A stretch of DNA of 5,544 nt from Chloroflexota bacterium (GTDB lineage: Bacteria > Chloroflexota > Anaerolineae > UBA7937 > B3-Chlor). The stretch lies in assembly GCA_030616025.1 (NCBI GenBank), contig JAUWYD010000096.1:1-5544 (forward strand). The letters run 5' to 3'. A program made the translations under genes and the position numbers. Of the stretch, positions 1 to 5,361 are shown piece by piece; position 1 is the first letter of the stretch; every line of letters starts with the position of its first letter. The notes under the pieces are model-generated. The model worked only from the letters and a program-made list of their open reading frames with translations. It was not told the DNA's origin and did no database searches.

Positions 1-355
1 TCACACCAGCCTTCTTGACGGTGGTTGTGAACTCCTCCATCAAATACCCTGCTATGCCTTGCCTCTGATAGTCAGGGTCCACGCCGATGGTGTCAATGGA
101 CGCAATGGTCTCGGGGATGCCGAACTCGCCGAGGTAGACGCTTCCCACGATGAAGCCCGTAACTTGGTTTCCTACTTCCGCAACCAGGGAAGTAACCAGG
201 CGGTCGCTCTCCTCATCCAGAACTTCTGCGATTTTTCGCTCGTAGTATTCGGGACGCTTTTTGCCGAAGACCTTGTGGTCGATCTCGGTCACGGGCTCGA
301 GATCCGACTCCTTCATGACCCTGATCTCTACGTCTTCAGCCGCCAGCTTGGCCAT
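1..355 (-). CDS. GNAT-family N-acetyltransferase (3' end missing)
   Basis: 118 codons are visible before the left edge cuts the gene. The start ATG at 355 has AAGGAGGA (361-368) six bases upstream. Typical GNAT features are present: an N-terminal strand and helix with IRVMKESDLEPVTEID (11-26), a central strand VTGFIVGSVYLG (65-76), and acetyl-CoA binding motif A, IDTIGVDPDYQRQGIAGYLM (87-106), in which Gln97-x-x-Gly100-x-Ala102 is the pyrophosphate-binding signature. The C-terminal motif B region is not in the window. The substrate cannot be told from sequence. Two family precedents near benzoate pathways exist in Rhodopseudomonas palustris: lysine acetylation that inactivates the benzoate-CoA ligase BadA, and BadL, a GNAT that acetylates small aromatic amines and affects control of bad genes. 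A role here in either sense is only a guess from position. It has its own promoter and may be functionally unrelated to the bzd genes. Confidence 0.85.
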   Translation of the reverse strand, partial: MAKLAAEDVEIRVMKESDLEPVTEIDHKVFGKKRPEYYERKIAEVLDEESDRLVTSLVAEVGNQVTGFIVGSVYLGEFGIPETIASIDTIGVDPDYQRQGIAGYLMEEFTTTVKKAGV

Positions 356-404
356 CCTCTTCCTCCTTGTCTTGAACAAGCTTACCGGGGCCTCCGCTCG
401 TCAT

Positions 405-433
405 ATTATACTCGTCGGTCTCTGACACCACAA
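405..433 (-). promoter_or_regulatory. Sigma70-type promoter for the GNAT gene
   Basis: On the minus strand, TTGTGG (428-433) is followed after exactly 17 bases by a perfect TATAAT (405-410). Transcription would start near 398, leaving a leader of about 43 bases before the GNAT ATG at 355. It sits in the 93-base gap after bzdV. No convincing terminator precedes it, so the gene may also be read from the bzd operon. Confidence 0.55.
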
Positions 434-448
434 CTCAGCGAGGCTTTG

Positions 449-2968
449 TCAGAAGAGGTCATCCAGTTCGTCCATGCCCCCGCCAGGCAGTTCACCGTAT
501 TGCCGGAGGTACTGTTGGAGCAACTCGCTTTCCCGCTTGGTGTACATTTCATCCTCTTCGAAGATGAAGAAGCAGGCTTCTTCGTTGGCGGCCAGTTCTT
601 CTTCCAACGCCTCCCTCATGTTCATGACGCCTTTGATGGCGAGCACGTTCTTCTCCGCGTCGAGGAGTTGGTAGACGCCAGCCAGTTCCGGTGCCGCTTC
701 CACGACTTCGCTGGAGAACTGGAGCCACTTCTCGGGAGGCGAGATGGGACCCTCGATATGGAGGCGATAGTCGCACCTCAGGCAGCGGCTGGCCTCTTGC
801 TGGGCCATCTCCTCATCGTAGCCCAGGCAAACCTCAGCGAAGCTTGCGTGACGCCCGTCGAGAGTTAGCGAAGGCATCGGAAGGCGCGCCCGTTCGGCGA
901 AACCATCCTCGCGTCCCATGAACGGGTCAAACTCCTCCGGCGGGACGAGGGCTTGTTCGATGTCTCCATCCCCGCCAAGATGCCTATCTATTGAGATGGC
1001 AGTCCGCCTACCCATCTGGATCGCTGCGATCACGGAGGAGGGGCCGCTCACGACTTCACCGCCTGCAAAGACACCTTTCACGTTGGTGTCCAGCGTGTTC
1101 TCGTCGGCCTTGATGAATCCGCCGTCTGCCTCAATGCCGCTATCCTCCAGTAAGGAGAGGTCCGGCGCCTGCCCCACGGCCAGAATCACCATGTCGGTGT
1201 CTATGGACGTGGTCTCTGATTCGTCGAACGTGGGGTCGAAGCGGCCCTGCTCATCGAAGACGCGGGTGCAGCAGACCAGGTCCACTGCCTTCACCTTCCC
1301 GTTATCGCCGACGATTCTTTGAGGGCCCCAGGACGGATTGAGGCTCACCCCTTCCTCCACTACTTCCTCAATCTCCCACTCCATGGCAGGCATCTCCTCA
1401 CGGCACTCCAACGAGGCGACTTGAACCTCCTGCGCGCCCAGGCGCAGGGCAGTGAGAGCTACGTCCATGGCTACGCCCCCGCCGCCAATGACCAATACCC
1501 TGCCCTTCACCTTCACATCCTCGCCTCGCCTAACTTGCCTGAGGAAGTCCATGCCCCACAGGACCCCTTCCAGATCCGCGTCCTCCACTGGTATCCTTCT
1601 GGCAAGCTGAGTACCCCAGGCCAGGAAGATGGCATCGTACCCCTTCTGAAGGTCTTCCACGGACTGATCTTGGCCGATGGTAGTGTCTGTCTTCAACTCA
1701 GCTCCCAAGGATCGGAGATCATCGATCTCCTTTCCAAGCACCTCCTCAGGAAGGCGGTGTGCCGGGACACCCCAGCGCAACATGCCCCCAGGCTCAGACT
1801 CTGCCTCGAACACGGTGACCGTATGGCCCAGCACCGTGAGGTAGTAGGCTGCCGTGAGACCTGCCGGACCTGAGCCAACTATCGCCACCTGCTGTCCCGT
1901 AGGAGGGGCGACCTGGAGGTTCTCTTTCCAGAGATCTGTGTCTTCGTCGGCAGCGAACCGTTTCAGACTGCATATCGCCACGGGCTCATTCACCTCTCCG
2001 CGGCGGCAGACCTCCTCGCACGGGCGAAAGCAGATGCGGCCCAACACTGCGGGGAAGGGGACCTTCTCTCGGATGACCGCCTCCGCCTCGGGGTACTTGC
2101 CGTCGGCGATCAGTCGGATGTATCTGGGTACATCAACGTTGGCGGGACAAGCTGCGACACAGGGTACCAGAACCTCCTCCTTGTTCGCAGCCGTGACCTC
2201 CGCTTTGTCGGTTAACGCCCCCGTGGGGCACACCTCTACACAGGCCGTGCAGAATTTGCAGGCGGACTCCAGGAGAGTGGGTCCATCTGCGCTTCCAATG
2301 ACTAATCCCCCATCGCGATGGACGAAGCCTATGGCCTCGATACCACGCAGTTCCTGGCAGGCCCGGACACAGCGAGTGCAACCGACACAGAGGTTGTAGT
2401 CCCTGATTAGCAGGGGCTCCCGATCCAGCACCGGTATGCCTCGGGGCACATACTTGGGCAGTGCTTCAGGGAGGCCAACGTAGTCAACTAGCTTCTCCAG
2501 TTCGCAGTTGCCGAGCTGGGGGCAGCACCGTTCTTCTTCAGGAACATTGGCGGAGCATTGAGTGCGGCTGCAACCTTCCTTTTGGGCGCAGGTCAGACAG
2601 GCGTGGGGATGACGCTCCAGGTAGGGGAAGAGGTTCTTGCGGCGCTGCTGGTGGATCTCAGCACTGTCGGTGCGCACCTCCATCCCGTCTTCTGCCATTG
2701 TGTTGCAGGAGGCTTGGAACTCATCCATCCCCTGCACCTCCACCATACACAGCCTGCATCCTTCATACTCTTGCCGGTTCTCCGAGAGGATCTTGTCATC
2801 ACCTCGATAGGCGAACTCGTTGGGCTCCAAACCCTTGGATGTGGAGAGGCTGGGATGCGAACACAAGGTGGGTACATAGACATCCACACTTGTGGCAGCA
2901 GAGAGGATGGTGGTGCCCTCAGGCACTACGACTTTGATGTCGTTGACAGTAAGCGTCATCTCGCCCAT
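449..2968 (-). CDS. bzdV: Large Fe-S flavoprotein, BzdV-like NAD(P)H:ferredoxin oxidoreductase
   Basis: An 839-residue cytoplasmic protein that would deliver NAD(P)H electrons to the bzdM ferredoxin. Domains in order: a NuoG/hydrogenase-like 2Fe-2S domain (Cys36, Cys71, Cys74, Cys88, with an insertion after Cys36); a His-Cys [4Fe-4S] site H120-x3-C124-x2-C127-x5-C133, followed by Cys138, 148, 149 and 155; two [4Fe-4S] motifs (Cys194/197/200/204 and Cys237/240/243/247); a GltD-type Fe-S domain (Cys270, 274, 313, 317, 321, 333); an FAD-binding GSGPAG (365-370); an NAD(P)-binding IGGGGVA (494-500); the second FAD-contact motif GVFAGGEV (632-639); a CLRC pair (729, 732); and a C-terminal segment (about 760-839) resembling a degenerate GIY-YIG domain and ending in an acidic tail. 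The layout joins a NuoG-like front end to a GltD/NfnB-like flavoprotein. Azoarcus BzdV is proposed to be an NADPH:ferredoxin oxidoreductase. The class is clear from the motifs; the exact donor and any bifurcation are inference. Confidence 0.82.
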   Translation of the reverse strand: MGEMTLTVNDIKVVVPEGTTILSAATSVDVYVPTLCSHPSLSTSKGLEPNEFAYRGDDKILSENRQEYEGCRLCMVEVQGMDEFQASCNTMAEDGMEVRTDSAEIHQQRRKNLFPYLERHPHACLTCAQKEGCSRTQCSANVPEEERCCPQLGNCELEKLVDYVGLPEALPKYVPRGIPVLDREPLLIRDYNLCVGCTRCVRACQELRGIEAIGFVHRDGGLVIGSADGPTLLESACKFCTACVEVCPTGALTDKAEVTAANKEEVLVPCVAACPANVDVPRYIRLIADGKYPEAEAVIREKVPFPAVLGRICFRPCEEVCRRGEVNEPVAICSLKRFAADEDTDLWKENLQVAPPTGQQVAIVGSGPAGLTAAYYLTVLGHTVTVFEAESEPGGMLRWGVPAHRLPEEVLGKEIDDLRSLGAELKTDTTIGQDQSVEDLQKGYDAIFLAWGTQLARRIPVEDADLEGVLWGMDFLRQVRRGEDVKVKGRVLVIGGGGVAMDVALTALRLGAQEVQVASLECREEMPAMEWEIEEVVEEGVSLNPSWGPQRIVGDNGKVKAVDLVCCTRVFDEQGRFDPTFDESETTSIDTDMVILAVGQAPDLSLLEDSGIEADGGFIKADENTLDTNVKGVFAGGEVVSGPSSVIAAIQMGRRTAISIDRHLGGDGDIEQALVPPEEFDPFMGREDGFAERARLPMPSLTLDGRHASFAEVCLGYDEEMAQQEASRCLRCDYRLHIEGPISPPEKWLQFSSEVVEAAPELAGVYQLLDAEKNVLAIKGVMNMREALEEELAANEEACFFIFEEDEMYTKRESELLQQYLRQYGELPGGGMDELDDLF
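485..679 (-). other. GIY-YIG-like C-terminal segment within bzdV (tentative)
   Basis: Residues 764-828 of BzdV read GVYQLLDAEKNVLAIKG, then NMREAL, a hydrophobic FFIFEED strand, and finally MYTKRESELLQQYLRQYG. The spacing and pattern follow the UvrC-type GIY-YIG fold: GVY strand, VLYVGKA-x-NLR strand and helix, a central strand, then an E-x-x-LI-x-x-Y helix. The Tyr and Gly of the second motif are replaced (Ala777, Lys779) and the catalytic Arg position appears to be Ala785, while the metal-binding Glu position (Glu813) is kept. If the match is real, the domain is unlikely to cut DNA and may serve as a structural or docking module. The similarity was judged by eye. Confidence 0.4.
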
Positions 2969-2974
2969 CTGAGA

Positions 2975-2980
2975 CCTCCT
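2975..2980 (-). promoter_or_regulatory. Ribosome binding site deciding the bzdV start
   Basis: AGGAGG on the minus strand, six bases before the ATG at 2968. It selects that ATG over the in-frame ATG at 3007, which would add 13 Arg-rich residues unlike the domain that follows, and over the ATG at 2959, which would be 15 bases away. Confidence 0.8.
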
Positions 2981-3008
2981 ACTGCGGCCGCCTATTCGAC
3001 AAAACAAC

Positions 3009-3069
3009 TGCCCAACGCCTTGCTATCAAGGGAGATTCGGCTAATTGGGCAACGAAGAACACATGTTCT
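3009..3069 (-). other. Inverted repeats in the bzdM-bzdV spacer
   Basis: Within the 158-base gap, TGCCCAA (3009-3015) pairs with TTGGGCA (3045-3051) and encloses the small hairpin CCTTG-ctat-CAAGG (3018-3031). Next to it is AGAACA-ca-TGTTCT (3056-3069), a 6-2-6 dyad of the kind many dimeric regulators bind. None is followed by a U-run. I found no convincing promoter hexamer pair here. It could be an mRNA structure or an operator. Confidence 0.4.
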
Positions 3070-3126
3070 CCTCAGAGGGGGAAGGCTCTTCAACTCGCGT
3101 GGAGTGACGACTGCGACAACTCTCAC

Positions 3127-3414
3127 CTACCAGGAGTGGCTGATGGCGTGCTCCAGGCAGGCCGCCACACACGGTAGAGGCGGTCTGTCGCTCACGGGCT
3201 TGCACGGGCCACAGGTATACTTGATCTTCTTCCGTTCGGCCTCCGTAACAATGGCAACCTGATCGTCGGAGAGGGGATCCATTGGGTCCTCCACCACTTC
3301 AAATACCCCGTAGGGGCAAGCCTCCACACAGTCACCACAGCCGGTGCACTTCTCCGTGTCGACGCTGATGAAGTATTCTCCCGAACCATCCTTGTAGCCG
3401 TAGTTGGCTATCAT
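3127..3414 (-). CDS. bzdM: 2[4Fe-4S] ferredoxin, BzdM-like electron donor
   Basis: A 95-residue acidic ferredoxin, the likely direct electron donor to the BzdPQ activator. The first motif is classical: Cys23, Cys26, Cys29, Cys33 in CTGCGDCVEACP. The second is unusual: Cys68-x2-Cys71-x10-Cys82-x3-Cys86, with no Pro after the last Cys. A central stretch at 43-65, including the acidic EDPMDPLSDD (43-52), separates the two motifs. The widened second motif recalls Chromatium-type ferredoxins with a long loop in one cluster and often a very low potential; that comparison is family knowledge, not measured here. The start is set by GGGAGGT at 3421-3427, six bases before the ATG. It lies between the ATPase genes and the flavoprotein, as in Azoarcus bzd clusters, where bzdM follows bzdQ. 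The ferredoxin call is near certain; its partner is inferred from context. Confidence 0.85.
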   Translation of the reverse strand: MIANYGYKDGSGEYFISVDTEKCTGCGDCVEACPYGVFEVVEDPMDPLSDDQVAIVTEAERKKIKYTCGPCKPVSDRPPLPCVAACLEHAISHSW

Positions 3415-3467
3415 GCATCCACCTCCCGAAGAGTGAGAGCAATACGTGGTCAGTCAGCAGCTCAGTC

Positions 3468-3570
3468 CAGGCCTCCCACTGGCAAACAAACGCCGATCCT
3501 GGGCTGGCCGGTATGCGCAAAGTGCGCACGAGCCAGGTTGCCAGTGACAAGAGGGAAGCAGACAGGCCTG
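3468..3570 (-). other. Nested inverted repeats in the bzdQ-bzdM spacer
   Basis: Three inverted repeats share one centre. The outermost is CAGGCCT (3468-3474) with AGGCCTG (3564-3570). Inside it lies a perfect 9-bp pair, CACTGGCAA (3477-3485) with TTGCCAGTG (3538-3546). The core is CTGGCCG (3504-3510) with CG-A-GCCAG (3529-3536), then TGCGCA (3514-3519) with TGCGCA (3523-3528) around an AAG loop. The transcript could fold into a long branched or rod-like structure within a 177-base gap. No U-run follows on the minus strand, so a plain intrinsic terminator is unlikely. mRNA processing, partial attenuation or a protein-binding element remain open. Confidence 0.6.
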
Positions 3571-3591
3571 ACCTCCTCCGCTCATGAACGA

Positions 3592-4479
3592 TTACTTCTT
3601 CTTGCGTTCTTTCTTGAGCAGAGCTGTCGCGAAGAGAGCGCCACCAATCGCACCAGCGATCTGCGTGTCAAGAGAGGGCTTGAGGGCTTTGATCCCCAAC
3701 TCTTTCTCGACTCTGCTCACTATGCCGATGTTCTTGGCGATGCCGCCGGTGATGGCGAAGTCTTCCTCTATGCCCAGCCGTTCCAGCAGGCCTACAACCC
3801 TATGGGCCATGGCCAAGCAGTAGGCGGCCAGAACCTTCTCCTTGGGCCAGCCCTCCCGCAACAGGGCGGAAGCCTCGGACTTGGCGAATACGACGCAGGT
3901 GCTGCTCACCATGGGTGGCTCCTCGTCAACCTGCAGTGACATCTCCCCCACCTTAGTGATATGGACGCCTAGTAGGTCGGCAAAGACCTCCATGCCGCGC
4001 CCAGTACCGGCGGCACACTTGTCGTTCATCAGAAAGGACACCACCTTGCCCTTCTGATCAACTCGGATGGCCTTGCAGTCTTGCCCACCCATGTCAAGCA
4101 CTGTCTTGATCGTGGGTCCATACATGAAGTTCGCCCCCCTGGCATGGCAGGCGATCTCCGTAATGGCGCGCTTCGCAAATGGCACATTTACCCTTCCATA
4201 CCCTGTTCCCACCGCATAGTGGATATCATCGAGCGTCATGCCAGTGCCTTCCAAGGCCCAATCCATCGCGTTCTCGGCGCTCTTGGGGCTGTCCGATCCT
4301 GTACGCATGTTACTATACGCGTACAGTTTGCCATCGACCATGATCACCGTCTGGGAACTCACCGATCCCACGTCAACCCCCGCGCTGATTATGTCCCCCT
4401 CCCTCCAATCCATGTCAGGGTCATGCCAGTTGGACTCCGTCCAACGCCAGTAGTCTTTGCTGGTTGTATCCTCCGCCAT
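3592..4479 (-). CDS. bzdQ: Benzoyl-CoA reductase ATPase subunit, BzdQ-like (BadF/BadG/HgdC family)
   Basis: A 295-residue ATPase subunit, the expected partner of BzdP in the ATP-driven electron activator. It has phosphate-1 AGVDVGSVSSQTV (33-45), a canonical phosphate-2 LDMGGQDCKAIRV (128-140), first cluster Cys155 in NDKCAAGTG, second cluster Cys195 in SSTCVVFAKSE, and adenosine motif ITGGIAKN (243-250). About 33 residues precede the ATPase core and hold four Trp (11, 13, 18, 25) in a charged setting. The C-terminus is basic (KKERKKK). The start is supported by AAGGAGG at 4486-4492, six bases before the ATG. The cluster Cys and GGQD motifs place it firmly in the HgdC/BadF family. Its side-by-side position with a second, different ATPase gene is what separates a benzoyl-CoA reductase from a single-gene dehydratase activator. 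The final letter Q is inferred from length and order. Confidence 0.88.
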   Translation of the reverse strand: MAEDTTSKDYWRWTESNWHDPDMDWREGDIISAGVDVGSVSSQTVIMVDGKLYAYSNMRTGSDSPKSAENAMDWALEGTGMTLDDIHYAVGTGYGRVNVPFAKRAITEIACHARGANFMYGPTIKTVLDMGGQDCKAIRVDQKGKVVSFLMNDKCAAGTGRGMEVFADLLGVHITKVGEMSLQVDEEPPMVSSTCVVFAKSEASALLREGWPKEKVLAAYCLAMAHRVVGLLERLGIEEDFAITGGIAKNIGIVSRVEKELGIKALKPSLDTQIAGAIGGALFATALLKKERKKK

Positions 4480-4523
4480 TCAGATCCTCCTTGGTTCTTC
4501 AATCATGCGTGGCAGCGGCTCTC

Positions 4524-5297
4524 CTACTTCCCCAGGCCCGCGGCGAGAAGAGCGGCTCCAAAGGCGCTGACATACTCGGGATCCTCGGGGATCAGGACTT
4601 CTGTTTCCAGGTCCCGCTGCAAGGAGTCCACGAAGCCGGGGTTTCTGGCGACGCCTCCAATAAGAGCTATGTCGGGCTTCACGCCAACACGGCGCGCCAT
4701 GGAGGTGATACGGGTGGCCATAGCGTCATGTACTGCCCGAGCGATGTCCTGTTTCTCCGTCTTCGCGTGAATCAGGGAAACGACCTCCGATTCAGCAAAG
4801 ACGGCGCACTGGGCGTTCATGGGCACCGCCTTGGTCGACGTGAGCGAAAGACGCCCTAGCTCCTCCAGCGGTAGCTCCAAGGCCCTGGCCATGGCCTCGG
4901 TGAAGGCCCCAGCGCCGGCTGCGCACCGCTCGTTGATGGCGAAGTCCACGACCTTGCCTCGCTCATCCACCCTGATGGCTCGTCCTTCCTCAGCACCCAC
5001 ATCTATCACCGTTCTGGCCTGAGGATATAGATGGATAGCGCCTGCCGCATCGGCGCCCACCTCGGTGTATGAGTCGTCGGCGTCGGGGACGTCCTTTCTG
5101 CCGGCGCCAGTTGCAAAGACCTTCTCCACCTTGTCGCTGGCTAGGTCAGCATCCTTGAGGGCTGCATCAACGGCTCCCTTGATAGAGGCCTGCGTGTCCA
5201 GGCCAGCCAGTACCAGGCCCTTGCCAAGGATCTTCCCGTCTTCCTGGATGATGACCTTGACGTTCTTGGCACCCACGTCTATGCCTGCGGTTATCAT
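4524..5297 (-). CDS. bzdP: Benzoyl-CoA reductase ATPase subunit, BzdP-like (BadF/BadG/HgdC family)
   Basis: A 257-residue ASKHA-fold ATPase, one half of the electron-activating module of class I benzoyl-CoA reductase. It is expected to pair with the next gene product, take electrons from ferredoxin and push them into the catalytic subunits at the cost of ATP. Visible motifs, numbered from the ATG at 5297: phosphate-1 GIDVGAKNVK (5-14), a phosphate-2 region reading DVGAEEGR (99-106), cluster cysteine in NERCAAGAG (Cys125), second cluster cysteine in AQCAVFAESE (Cys164), and adenosine motif IGGVARN (213-219). In HgdC-type activators two such cysteines per subunit hold one [4Fe-4S] cluster at the dimer interface. 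The phosphate-2 region departs from the usual D-x-G-G-Q-D-x-K pattern found in its neighbour. The length fits the short BzdP type, not the much longer Thauera BcrA. It ends in TAG, 44 bases before bzdQ. Confidence 0.87.
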   Translation of the reverse strand: MITAGIDVGAKNVKVIIQEDGKILGKGLVLAGLDTQASIKGAVDAALKDADLASDKVEKVFATGAGRKDVPDADDSYTEVGADAAGAIHLYPQARTVIDVGAEEGRAIRVDERGKVVDFAINERCAAGAGAFTEAMARALELPLEELGRLSLTSTKAVPMNAQCAVFAESEVVSLIHAKTEKQDIARAVHDAMATRITSMARRVGVKPDIALIGGVARNPGFVDSLQRDLETEVLIPEDPEYVSAFGAALLAAGLGK

Positions 5298-5305
5298 TGT
5301 CACAA

Positions 5306-5312
5306 CCTCCTC
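5306..5312 (-). promoter_or_regulatory. Ribosome binding site deciding the bzdP start
   Basis: GAGGAGG on the minus strand. It lies 8 bases before the ATG at 5297 but only 2 bases before the in-frame GTG at 5303. The spacing favours ATG, so the protein should begin MITAGIDVG and be two residues shorter than the longest open frame. Confidence 0.75.
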
Positions 5313-5330
5313 AGATCTAGTGACAGAAAG

Positions 5331-5353
5331 GAGGACTGGGGATACGAGTCCTC
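5331..5353 (-). other. Hairpin just after the bzdO stop codon
   Basis: GAGGACT (5331-5337) and AGTCCTC (5347-5353) form a perfect 7-bp inverted repeat with a 9-base loop, nine bases past the bzdO stop. In the transcript the stem is followed by CUUUCU, a weak U-tract. It could be a leaky terminator or an mRNA stability element separating the catalytic-subunit message from the ATPase message. It is too short and too poor in U for a confident terminator call. Confidence 0.45.
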
Positions 5354-5361
5354 TCAGACCT

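Noticed and set aside
366..380. CTTGT-cttga-ACAAG hairpin near the GNAT ribosome binding site
   Set aside because: Only five weak base pairs that overlap the edge of the site; too small to claim translational control.
59..868. Long plus-strand open frame of 269 codons
   Set aside because: It lies antisense to bzdV and the GNAT gene, spans their gap, shows no recognisable domain, and both opposite genes have clear family motifs and ribosome binding sites.
2969..3007. Upstream ATG giving bzdV 13 more residues
   Set aside because: The AGGAGG at 2975-2980 lies inside this extension and fits the ATG at 2968. The extra residues are Arg-rich and unlike the 2Fe-2S domain start.
2558..3262. Plus-strand open frame of 234 codons
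   Set aside because: It is antisense to bzdV and bzdM and crosses their spacer; the peptide has no recognisable motif. It is a shadow of GC-rich coding sequence.
3454..3585. Possible 43-codon minus-strand gene in the bzdQ-bzdM gap, with several Cys
   Set aside because: There is no ribosome binding site before its ATG and the frame coincides with the inverted repeats, which explain its composition.
4480..4523. Searched the bzdP-bzdQ gap for structure or a promoter
   Set aside because: Only the ribosome binding site for bzdQ is visible; no convincing repeat or promoter hexamers.
3592..5297. The two ATPases as 2-hydroxyacyl-CoA dehydratase activators
   Set aside because: Such activators are normally a single homodimeric protein. 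Two distinct ATPase genes after a BzdO-like subunit and before a ferredoxin fit benzoyl-CoA reductase better.
5298..5303. GTG start for bzdP two codons upstream
   Set aside because: The ribosome binding site is only two bases from this GTG but eight from the following ATG.
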